Positions 14,485-21,832 of a stretch of 21,978 nucleotides of DNA are shown piece after piece; position 1 is the first letter of the stretch, and the number at the start of each line of letters is the position of its first letter. The position numbers and the translations under genes are program-made. The stretch lies in the NCBI RefSeq assembly GCF_000718785.1, contig NZ_JOCA01000042.1, positions 1-21,978 on the forward strand. Direction: 5' to 3'. The DNA is from Streptomyces sp. NRRL WC-3626 (lineage in GTDB: Bacteria; Actinomycetota; Actinomycetes; Streptomycetales; Streptomycetaceae). Below the pieces are notes generated by a model that saw only the letters and a program-made list of their open reading frames with translations, had not been told where the DNA came from and searched no databases.

Positions 14485-17400
14485 ATGCGTCTGCACTCCC
14501 TGCGCCTGCAGGCCTTCGGCCCCTTCGCCCGCCGGCACACCGTCGACTTCGACGCCCTGTCCGCCGACGGCCTGTTCCTCCTGCACGGCGACACCGGCGC
14601 CGGCAAGAGCACCCTGTTCGCCGCCATCTGCTTCGCCCTGTATGGCCTGCCGCCTCACGAACGCAACATGCGGCTGCGCAGCGATCACGCTCCCGCGGAC
14701 CTGCTGACCGAAGTGACCCTGGAATTAACCCTGGCCGGCAAGCGCCTGCAGATCCGCAGGATCCCCGCCCAGAAGCGACCCCACCTGCGCAACAGCGCAG
14801 AACTCGTCGACCAGAAGGCCGAAACCCACCTGCACCAGTGGGTCCTCGACGAACACGGACACGGCCGGTGGGAAGGCGTCATCAAGTCCCACAGGGAAGC
14901 CGCAGAGGAGATCAAGTCCCTCCTGCGCCTGACCCGGCAGCAGTTCTGCCAGGTCGTCCTGCTCCCGCAGAACGAGTTCACCAAGTTCCTGCGTGCCGAC
15001 GCATCTGAACGCCGCATCCTGCTTGGCACCCTCTTCGGCACCCGCCGCTTCGGCCTCATCGAAGAATTCCTCGCCAACCGCAAAACCCTCACCGCGAAGA
15101 CGCGCGACGAGGCCCGCGCCGACGTCCTGCGCCTGGCCGAACGCATCAAGCAGGCAGCCGGCGACGACCTCGAACCCGCCCAGAACGCCCCCCGGGCCGA
15201 CGACCCCGCCACCCTCACCGCACCCGCCCGCGCGTGGGCCAGCGCCCTGCACCACCAAGCCCTCACCCGCCAGTACGCCGCCGACGCCGCCACCGAGACC
15301 GCCGAGCAGCAGCTGGCGCAAGCCCGCCTGACAGAACAGGCCGTCCGCGACCTCCACCGTCTCCAGCAGGCCCACCGCACCACCGCACACGAGCTCGACC
15401 TGCTCCAGGAGGAGGCCACCCGCCACGACCTCCTTGCCGAACGCCGCGACCGGGCTGTGAAAGCTCAGCAACTGCAATCCGTCCTGGAGACCGCGCACAC
15501 CGCCGACCGCGAGCACACCCGTGCCCTGGACGAGGACAGCCGCGCCCGCGCCCTGCTGCCGCCCGAACACACATCCCTCGACGACGCTGGCCTCACTCAC
15601 GCCGCGCAGCAGCTGCACGCCGACACCGGCGCTGTCCAGGCGCTGCTGCCCGACGAGGCCACCCTCCAGCGCCACACGGCAGAACTGGCCGCACTCGACC
15701 GCGAGCGCCAGCAGCTCACCGAAACCCTCACCGACGCCCAGCAATGGCTCAACGCCCTTCCACAACGCCGCGCCGACCTTGCCGCACGTCTGGAAGCCGC
15801 CCACAGCGCGCAGGAAACCAGCCGCGAACTCACCCCCACCCTCAACCTCGTTGAAAAGCAGCTGGAAGCCGCCAGGCGCCGTGACGCCCTCGACCAGCAG
15901 ATCAGCGTCGCCCACAAAGTCCTCAGCCAGGCCGAGAAGGACTCCGAGCAAGCCGCGAAAACGTACATCGACATCCGACGCCGCCGCACGGACGGCATCG
16001 TCGCCGAACTCGCCGACCGGCTCGTCGACGGCGAAGACTGCCCCGTATGCGGTTCCCCCACCCACCCCGCACCCGCCACTGCCCAGCCAGGCCAGCCCAC
16101 CGCCGCCGACGAACAGGCCGCCGAAGCAGCCCACACCCGCGCCCAGCAGAGTGAGAACAAGGCCAAAGAGGCCCTGGCCCACCTGAACGAACAGGCCGCC
16201 ACGGCACGCGGTGAAGCCGGCGGCGACACCCCTCTCGCCGACCTCACCGCCCACCGCACCGCCCTCGAACAACACCTCGCCGACGCCCTCTCCCAGGCAT
16301 CCGACGCCGGACCGGCCAGCGAACAACTCGCCCTTCTGGAAAAGGAACAGGCCGAAACCGAGCACACCCGCAACACCGCCACCGCACGCATGGGCGCCGC
16401 CGACGCAACCTACGACAGCCTGCACACGCAGCGCGAAGAGCTCACCCACCGCCTCGCCACCGCCCTCAACGGGCACGCCACACTCGCCGACCGCATCACC
16501 GCCCTCACCCAGCACGCCAGCCGCCTCGACGCCGCCGCCGCGTGCGCCGCCACCGTGACAACAACCGCCACAGACCGCCACAGCGCCGCCGCTCTCGCCG
16601 AGCAGGCAGCCCACGCGGCAGGCTTCACCTCCCCGGCCGAAGCCTCGGCCGCCCGCCTGCCCGACGACGAACTCACCGCGATCGACAAAGAGATCACCCA
16701 CTGGCGTGAACAGCGCCTCGTACTGACCGCCCGGCTCGCGGAACCCGAACTGCAGGCAGCCATCACCCAGCCACCCGCCGACCTCGAGCACGCCGTCACC
16801 GAACTGAACACCGCCACCACAACCCACACCCGCACGGCAGCCCTCGCCACCCAGGCCGCCGACCGGACAACCACCCTGGCCGCCCTCACCGCTCAGCTGG
16901 ACACCCAGATCCAGCGCCTGGAACCCCTTGAGGACGCCTACGGCACCGTCGATCACCTCCACGGCCTCATCAGCGGCAGCTCCCCCAGCAACCAGCTCCG
17001 CATGCAACTGGAGTCCTACGTCCTGGCAGCCCGTCTCGAAGACGTCGTCGACGCCGCCAACACCCGCCTGTCACGCATGTCCCACCACCGCTTCACCCTC
17101 GTCCACTCCGACGACAGAGCTGCCCGAGGCGCCAAATCGGGCCTGGACCTCAAGGTCCTCGACGCCTGGAGCGGACACAAACGCCACACGGACACCCTCT
17201 CCGGCGGCGAATCCTTTTACGTCTCCCTGGCCCTCGCCCTGGGCCTGGCCGACATCGTCACCGCCGAAGCCGGCGGCCAGGCACTGGACACCCTCTTCAT
17301 CGACGAAGGCTTCGGCACCCTCGACGAAGACACCCTCCACCAAGTCCTCGACGTCCTGGACTCCCTACGCGCCCACGACCGCACCGTCGGACTCATCAGC

Positions 17401-17499
17401 CACGTCCCCGAACTCCGCCGCCGCATCACCCAACGCCTGCACATCTCCAAGAACATCGACGGCTCCACCATCACCCACCTGACCGAAGCGGCCGAATGA
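14485..17499 (+). CDS. sbcC: SbcC-type ATPase subunit (Rad50 family)
   Basis: A 1004-residue SMC-like protein, normal length for the family. ATG 14485 is one base after the sbcD stop and has AGGAGAAGGAA upstream inside sbcD. Walker A GDTGAGKST is at residues 35-43. Long Ala/Gln/Glu-rich coiled coils flank the zinc hook CPVC (Cys519, Cys522). The C-terminal half carries the signature TLSGGESFYVSLALALGLAD near 905 and Walker B DTLFIDEGFGTLD near 935. It powers SbcD to cut DNA hairpins and blocked ends. Leu81 is encoded by TTA (14725-14727), the codon read by the developmentally controlled bldA tRNA in Streptomyces, so full translation may depend on growth stage. Confidence 0.94.
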   Translation: MRLHSLRLQAFGPFARRHTVDFDALSADGLFLLHGDTGAGKSTLFAAICFALYGLPPHERNMRLRSDHAPADLLTEVTLELTLAGKRLQIRRIPAQKRPHLRNSAELVDQKAETHLHQWVLDEHGHGRWEGVIKSHREAAEEIKSLLRLTRQQFCQVVLLPQNEFTKFLRADASERRILLGTLFGTRRFGLIEEFLANRKTLTAKTRDEARADVLRLAERIKQAAGDDLEPAQNAPRADDPATLTAPARAWASALHHQALTRQYAADAATETAEQQLAQARLTEQAVRDLHRLQQAHRTTAHELDLLQEEATRHDLLAERRDRAVKAQQLQSVLETAHTADREHTRALDEDSRARALLPPEHTSLDDAGLTHAAQQLHADTGAVQALLPDEATLQRHTAELAALDRERQQLTETLTDAQQWLNALPQRRADLAARLEAAHSAQETSRELTPTLNLVEKQLEAARRRDALDQQISVAHKVLSQAEKDSEQAAKTYIDIRRRRTDGIVAELADRLVDGEDCPVCGSPTHPAPATAQPGQPTAADEQAAEAAHTRAQQSENKAKEALAHLNEQAATARGEAGGDTPLADLTAHRTALEQHLADALSQASDAGPASEQLALLEKEQAETEHTRNTATARMGAADATYDSLHTQREELTHRLATALNGHATLADRITALTQHASRLDAAAACAATVTTTATDRHSAAALAEQAAHAAGFTSPAEASAARLPDDELTAIDKEITHWREQRLVLTARLAEPELQAAITQPPADLEHAVTELNTATTTHTRTAALATQAADRTTTLAALTAQLDTQIQRLEPLEDAYGTVDHLHGLISGSSPSNQLRMQLESYVLAARLEDVVDAANTRLSRMSHHRFTLVHSDDRAARGAKSGLDLKVLDAWSGHKRHTDTLSGGESFYVSLALALGLADIVTAEAGGQALDTLFIDEGFGTLDEDTLHQVLDVLDSLRAHDRTVGLISHVPELRRRITQRLHISKNIDGSTITHLTEAAE

Positions 17500-17608
17500 C
17501 CCCACGACGGACGCCGGACCCGCCCTCGCCGACGAAACGCAAGCCCCAGGCCGCGCACACTCACTGATCTTCAACCTGCCGTCGGCCCAAGGCGTAGCCA
17601 CAACCGCC

Positions 17609-17653
17609 GGGGCTGCCTGTACCCCTCTCGGCCCCGTCGAGAAAGGCAGCCCC
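17609..17653 (+). terminator. Two-tier stem-loop after sbcC
   Basis: GGGGCTGCCT (17609-17618) pairs perfectly with AGGCAGCCCC (17644-17653); inside the loop TCTCG (17626-17630) pairs with CGAGA (17638-17642). It starts 110 bases after the sbcC stop and is a likely terminator without a T tract. Confidence 0.6.
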
Positions 17654-17903
17654 ACAGCGCTCCCGCGTCGAAAGCCGCCCATCCCTGAAGGCACCCGACC
17701 TGCCTCCCAGAAGGAGCGCATCGAACACGTACTGCTTCATGCCATTTCTGCATGTGATCGAAGTGACGGAAACAGAGCACTGCGGTGCATGAGCACCTGC
17801 ATCGGCCACCGCAGCCGTACCAGAACACGCCAGTCCAGTCCGCATGACAGGAGTTTCCGCAGATCCGAGAACCACTGTCCCGCATGTTCGAACACCGCCG
17901 GAC

Positions 17904-17920
17904 CCGTGACCGCGTCACGG
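17904..17920. promoter_or_regulatory. Perfect 7-bp inverted repeat, operator candidate
   Basis: CCGTGAC and GTCACGG are separated by CGC. The palindrome lies about 125 bases upstream of the small membrane protein gene, in a region with no gene of its own, so it could bind a dimeric regulator. Confidence 0.35.
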
Positions 17921-18045
17921 CGCGTTTTCGAGGCACTGCCAAGGCCTCCGCTGATCAAACCGGCGGATTTGTCAGTGCCCGCTGCTACACCAATTCCCAG
18001 AGATCAGACCGCAGTTGGCGGCCTGACGACATGGAGGAGGAAGCA

Positions 18046-18252
18046 GTGGCGAAGCCGACCGAGGGCTACTACAAGGTGCGAAGTCATTACCGACGCAAAC
18101 CCCGCCCCAGCGCGAAGAAACTGAGCGGCTGGTCGATCGCAGGGCTGATCGCGGTGGTGTGGCTATGGAGCCAGCTCATCGGCTTCGGAGAGGCCTCCCC
18201 GACAACACCGCAAACCCCTACACCATCAGTGTCAGCGAGCGTGGGCCACTGA
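18046..18252 (+). CDS. Small single-pass membrane protein, unknown role
   Basis: A 68-residue protein. GTG 18046 is chosen because GGAGGAGG (18034-18040) lies five bases before it; ATG 18031 would cover that site. The N-terminus is basic (YYKVRSHYRRKPRPSAKK), followed by one transmembrane helix (SIAGLIAVVWLWSQLIGF) and a short Pro/Thr/Ser tail, so the basic part should face the cytoplasm. The stop shares one base with the ATG of the next gene (TGATG), so it is coupled to the membrane-anchored endonuclease. I do not recognise the family; a helper role for the endonuclease is a guess from coupling. Confidence 0.65.
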   Translation: MAKPTEGYYKVRSHYRRKPRPSAKKLSGWSIAGLIAVVWLWSQLIGFGEASPTTPQTPTPSVSASVGH

Positions 18253-18437
18253 TGCCCCGCCGCTCGCCCCGGCTACGCCCACCCCGCGGCGGCAGGGAAC
18301 AGGCCGCCGCCGCAGCCGTCGCCTGCGCCGCACTCTGGCTGCTGGCCAAGATCGCCACAGCCACATGGCAGGCAGCCGTCCGCATCTGGCCATGGCTCGC
18401 CGTTCTCGCGGCTCTCGCCCTCGGCTACGCAGCTTGA
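18252..18437 (+). CDS. N-terminal membrane anchor of an Mrr-type endonuclease, ended by in-frame TGA
   Basis: Sixty-one residues from ATG 18252: a basic start (MPRRSPRLRPPRGG) followed by two hydrophobic stretches (QAAAAAVACAALWLLAKIA and WPWLAVLAALALGYA). The TGA at 18435-18437 stops it, but the same frame continues at once with RFIRELQARKVRAQ and an endonuclease domain. Related streptomycete proteins, as I remember them, are one polypeptide with this anchor, and a Trp codon (TGG) at this point would restore it. So this is either the front half of a nonsense-mutated gene, a read-through product, or a separate small membrane protein. Confidence 0.6.
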   Translation: MPRRSPRLRPPRGGREQAAAAAVACAALWLLAKIATATWQAAVRIWPWLAVLAALALGYAA

Positions 18438-18467
18438 CGGTTCATCCGTGAACTGCAGGCCCGGAAG

Positions 18468-18929
18468 GTGCGGGCCCAGACGCTGGCCCGGCTCCGGATC
18501 ACGCTCGCGCAACTCGACGCCATGGACGACCGGGCCTTCGAGTTCGCCCTACGTGACCTGCTCCTCCGGGACGGCTGGAACGCACGGCAGGTCGGCCAAC
18601 AAGGAGACCAGGCCGCAGACGTCATCGGCGAAGACCGCCAACGCGGCAGAATCGTCCTGCAGGCCAAGCATACGACCGTCGCCGGCAAGGTCGGCTCCTC
18701 AGTGATGTACCAGGTCAAAGGCACCGCAGGCCCCGCGCACGGAGCTGATATCGCAGTCGTGGTCACCAACGGCTCCTTCACCCGGGACGCCAAAACATGG
18801 GGCGAACGCCACCAAGTGCACTGGATCGACCGGGACCGCCTGCGCCGGTGGGCCGAACACGGCACGCCCCTGCAAGACCTTCTGCGCCTGCCCACGTCAC
18901 GCAAGACAGCCTTCCGCCGGGCTGCCTGA
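18468..18929 (+). CDS. Mrr-type restriction endonuclease domain, separated from its anchor
   Basis: About 153 residues if started at GTG 18468; no good ribosome site precedes it, since GGAAG touches the start codon. The domain has the Mrr/PD-(D/E)xK pattern: Glu in AFEFALRDLLLRDGW, Asp in GDQAADVIGE, and QAK in IVLQAKHT, followed by GADIAVVVTNGSFTRDAK and a WIDRDRLRRW strand-helix typical of the family end. These catalytic residues are intact. Expected activity is DNA cleavage, perhaps of modified or foreign DNA. The frame is open back to the TGA at 18435, so the original protein of 225 residues was membrane-anchored. Whether this half is made depends on read-through or re-initiation. Confidence 0.72.
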   Translation: MRAQTLARLRITLAQLDAMDDRAFEFALRDLLLRDGWNARQVGQQGDQAADVIGEDRQRGRIVLQAKHTTVAGKVGSSVMYQVKGTAGPAHGADIAVVVTNGSFTRDAKTWGERHQVHWIDRDRLRRWAEHGTPLQDLLRLPTSRKTAFRRAA

Positions 18930-18995
18930 AACCAAGCGGAGAAAGCCCGAACCCCGAGCCGTCGCCCCCTATCCGCATCCGACAACACTGATCAT

Positions 18996-19024
18996 GGGGC
19001 GCGCATGGGCTGGCAGCGCGCCCC
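18996..19024. repeat. Strong stem-loop between the endonuclease and helicase genes
   Basis: GGGGCGCGC (18996-19004) and GCGCGCCCC (19016-19024) form a perfect 9-bp stem with an 11-nt loop, 67 bases after the endonuclease stop and 88 before the helicase start. It may be a terminator without T tract or a structure in the helicase leader. Confidence 0.5.
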
Positions 19025-19111
19025 CGCCAGAGCAGAGACACTGCGCCGCACCCCTGCTGTACGCGAGAATGAACGCGAGTCAGCCCCTCCTGCATGCCGA
19101 GGAAACGCGCG

Positions 19112-21538
19112 ATGACCGCCAGTCCCACCGCAACAGAACACCCCGGGCGTCTGGTCCTGCGCACAGACCAGCAGGAGGGCCTCGCCAACACGCTTCGCCA
19201 CCTGCGCCGCCCGCGCACCCGCGGGCACGCCGTCTCGGCCTGCGGCACCGGCAAGACCCTCTTCGCACTGCGCGTAGCCGAGGAACTCGGCGTGCGGCAC
19301 CTGGCAGTGGCGGTGCCCAGCCTGGACCTGGTCGCACAGTGGGCAGCGTCCGCCCGCGCAGACGGCCGCCGCGAGCCGATGATCACCGTCTCCTCGCTAC
19401 GCGCCGCCTCCCACCCGTTGCTCGCCGAGGCCGAGGTCGACTCGGCCAACGCGGGGGAGTACCTGGCCTACTGGCTCGGCCGCCACCCCAAAGCGACGGT
19501 CTTCTTCACCTACGACTCGCTGTCCAAGATCGAAGAGGCCCAACACTCCGCGATCTTCCCCGCCCCCCTCTTCGGCCTGCTGGTCGTGGACGAAGCCCAC
19601 GCCACGGCCGGCACCTGGGAGAAGAACTGGACTGCGCTGCACGACAACGAGCGCATCCCTGCCGAGCGCCGCCTCTACCTCACCGCCACCCCCTATGTGT
19701 GGGACGCCCCCCGCCTGACCGAGCCGCCCACCACCAGAGCGCAACCCAAGCGCACCACCGCCACCGCACCCGCCTGGGACGACCCAGCCCTGCTGGCGAC
19801 CATGGACCAGCCGCAGATCTTCGGCCCCCGCCTGCACACCTACTCCCACGCCGACGCCATCGATGACGGGGTCCTCGCCGACTACCAGCTCGTCGTCCCC
19901 ACCGTCACCGACACTGAACTGCACAACGCGCTCACCGATCCTGAAGCCCGGCCCACCGCGCGCCACACCACCGCCCTGCACTTGGCCATCCTCAAAGCCA
20001 TGCGCGAGCAGGACCTGCGGCACGTGTTCGTCTACTTCCAGCAGATCGCCGACGCCGCCGACTTCGCCCGCCAGTTCGCCCACACCCTGCGCACCCTCCC
20101 CGACGAACTGCGCCCCGACTGGGCGGACGACGTCGTCGTGCAGTCCATCGACGGCACCCACAGCCCCCACCGGCGCGCCGACACCATCGCCCGCTTCAGC
20201 AACGCCGAGCGAGGCGTGCTGGCCAACGCCAAGGTCCTAGGCGAAGGCGTCGACCTGCCGGCCGTCGACGCCGTCGTCTTCGCCGACCGCACCGCCAGCG
20301 TCCGCCGCATCGTTCAAGCGCTCGGCCGCGCCCTGCGCAAACCACCCACCCTCAAGACGAAGACAGCCAGCCTCGTCATCCCCGCCTACATCCCGCCCGG
20401 CACCGACCCCACCGACCTCCTCGGCACCCCCTACGAAGCCCTCTGGCTGGTCACCGCCGCCCTGCGCCACCACGACCAGACCATCGCCGCCCGCACCCCC
20501 CGGGCCAAGAACCAGCATCCCGCCCGCGACTCCCACACCTACATCACCCGCCGCTTCCGCTTCGACCACACCCTCGACCCCACCGCGATCGCCCGCGCCC
20601 TCGACCTGCTGGTGTGGCCCTCCAGCGGCGCCGTCCTGTCTGCTCCCCGCCGCGCTGGCCTAGCCGCCGCCATCCGCTACCAAAGCGAACACAGCCACCT
20701 GCGCGTGAGCGCCGACTACGAGGACGCTTACGGCTACCGGCTGGGGCAATTCATCACCGGCCAACGCACCGCCTACCAGGCAGGCGCCCTCGATCCGGCA
20801 TGGATCGCCGAGCTCGAGGATCTCGGCATGATCTGGGACGACCACGAGGCCACCTGGCAAGGCCACCTGGCCACCGTCGAGGCCTTCCATGCCGAACACG
20901 GCCACCTTGCCATCCCCACCCAACTACCCGGCGGCCAGTTCCTTGCCGACCAGCGCGCCCTAGCCCGAAAGGACCGCCTCACCCTCGACCGCGACAACCA
21001 GCTCACAGCCCTCGACCCAGACTGGAAACTCCCCTACGGCCCCGACTGGCATCGCAAGTACCATCTGCTGCGCCGCCACCTGGAAGCCGGCAACCACCCC
21101 AGCACGCTGCGCCGCGACACGGTCATCCACGGAGTGAAGGCGGGCAGCTGGCTACACCGCCAGCTCACCAGCTGGCCCGACCTCGACCCCGGCCAGCGCG
21201 ACCTGCTCGCCCGCATGGGAATCACCCCCGACCGCACCCTCCTGGAACAGAAACACGCCGCGGGCAGGCCGAGCACATCGCGGCGGCGCACGTTCGCGCA
21301 AACCACCGAGATCCTCGGGCTCTTCGTGGCACGGTGGGGACGCACCCCCGGCGCCCGGGAGTGGATCGAGGTGGACGGCGACCGTGTCATGATCGGTCCC
21401 TGGCTCGCCAAGGTCCGCACCAAGCTGAACAATGATCAACTCCCCTCAGAGCAAGAAGAGTTGGTGTCCGCTACCCTTGCCGAGCACGGCATCGATCTGA
21501 TCCGTGCTCCTGGGACCATCGGACCATCAAGCGGCTGA
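19112..21538 (+). CDS. DEAH-box helicase with helicase-associated repeats, TtrA-like
   Basis: An 808-residue protein. ATG 19112 follows GAGGAAA by seven bases; ATG 19094 would overlap that site. The superfamily 2 core has Walker A CGTGKT (44-49), DEAH (160-163), LTATP (190-194) and motif VI QALGRALR (402-409). The C-terminal part (about 510-795) holds four repeats of the helicase-associated type, seen as aromatic and HGH/GxWL patterns such as FHAEHGHLAIP and GSWLHRQLTSWP. Helicase genes of this build lie next to telomeres of linear Streptomyces replicons (TtrA group). Here the stop is only 440 bases from telomere-like palindromes. Target DNA and exact role are unknown; TtrA identity is inferred from architecture and place. 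Confidence 0.82.
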   Translation: MTASPTATEHPGRLVLRTDQQEGLANTLRHLRRPRTRGHAVSACGTGKTLFALRVAEELGVRHLAVAVPSLDLVAQWAASARADGRREPMITVSSLRAASHPLLAEAEVDSANAGEYLAYWLGRHPKATVFFTYDSLSKIEEAQHSAIFPAPLFGLLVVDEAHATAGTWEKNWTALHDNERIPAERRLYLTATPYVWDAPRLTEPPTTRAQPKRTTATAPAWDDPALLATMDQPQIFGPRLHTYSHADAIDDGVLADYQLVVPTVTDTELHNALTDPEARPTARHTTALHLAILKAMREQDLRHVFVYFQQIADAADFARQFAHTLRTLPDELRPDWADDVVVQSIDGTHSPHRRADTIARFSNAERGVLANAKVLGEGVDLPAVDAVVFADRTASVRRIVQALGRALRKPPTLKTKTASLVIPAYIPPGTDPTDLLGTPYEALWLVTAALRHHDQTIAARTPRAKNQHPARDSHTYITRRFRFDHTLDPTAIARALDLLVWPSSGAVLSAPRRAGLAAAIRYQSEHSHLRVSADYEDAYGYRLGQFITGQRTAYQAGALDPAWIAELEDLGMIWDDHEATWQGHLATVEAFHAEHGHLAIPTQLPGGQFLADQRALARKDRLTLDRDNQLTALDPDWKLPYGPDWHRKYHLLRRHLEAGNHPSTLRRDTVIHGVKAGSWLHRQLTSWPDLDPGQRDLLARMGITPDRTLLEQKHAAGRPSTSRRRTFAQTTEILGLFVARWGRTPGAREWIEVDGDRVMIGPWLAKVRTKLNNDQLPSEQEELVSATLAEHGIDLIRAPGTIGPSSG

Positions 21539-21578
21539 GGTTTGGCCGCTGAGCTCAGTGCGACAGCAGACGCGTTCG

Positions 21579-21611
21579 CCCGCTCCCGGGTTCCATTCTC
21601 CAGTGAGCGGG
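21579..21611. repeat. 7-bp inverted repeat in the terminal spacer
   Basis: CCCGCTC (21579-21585) pairs with GAGCGGG (21605-21611) over a 19-nt loop. It starts 40 bases after the helicase stop and could act as its terminator. Confidence 0.45.
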
Positions 21612-21631
21612 GGAGTGGCAGAACTCGAATA

Positions 21632-21647
21632 CTCCAAAGTTTTGGAG
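21632..21647. repeat. Tight hairpin in the terminal spacer
   Basis: CTCCAAA (21632-21638) and TTTGGAG (21641-21647) are complementary with only two bases between. It is AT-richer than the other hairpins. Confidence 0.5.
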
Positions 21648-21676
21648 ACAAGGAAGCAGCGGCACACAGGATTGGC

Positions 21677-21711
21677 ACGGCTCGACGTTCTAGTCGTAAC
21701 TGACGAGCCGT
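21677..21711. repeat. 8-bp stem-loop in the terminal spacer
   Basis: ACGGCTCG (21677-21684) pairs with CGAGCCGT (21704-21711); the loop contains further short complements (ACG...CGT), making a longer imperfect hairpin. Confidence 0.5.
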
Positions 21712-21740
21712 CACCAAGCACCCAGTCGGGTAGGCCAACG

Positions 21741-21761
21741 CCCCCGGCCCCCGGCCCCCGG
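21741..21761 (+). repeat. Three tandem copies of CCCCCGG
   Basis: Three perfect 7-base units lie between the spacer hairpins and the terminal palindromes. The opposite strand is G-rich in regular runs. Confidence 0.75.
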
Positions 21762-21832
21762 CTGCTAGCCGAATTAACCTGCACCCCAGTCATGTTGGAC
21801 TTGAAAAGTGAAGGCGAGTCGGGGAGGAGGCA

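Larger units (their letters stand above)
17500..18045. other. Intergenic region after sbcC, no gene supported
   Basis: About 550 bases without a credible gene. Frames on both strands are short, compositionally odd and without ribosome sites. The region contains the stem-loop after sbcC and a palindrome at 17904-17920, described separately. From about 17700 the sequence is less GC-rich and may hold the promoter of the downstream genes. Confidence 0.45.

Noticed and set aside
14725..17007. A 760-codon open frame on the minus strand, opposite sbcC
   Set aside because: It is the complement of the sbcC coiled-coil codons, Gly/Val-rich with no motifs; the plus-strand gene has every SbcC motif.
17571..17942. 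Minus-strand frame of about 120 codons after sbcC
   Set aside because: Cys/Arg-rich composition with no family resemblance and no ribosome site; it also runs across a clear stem-loop.
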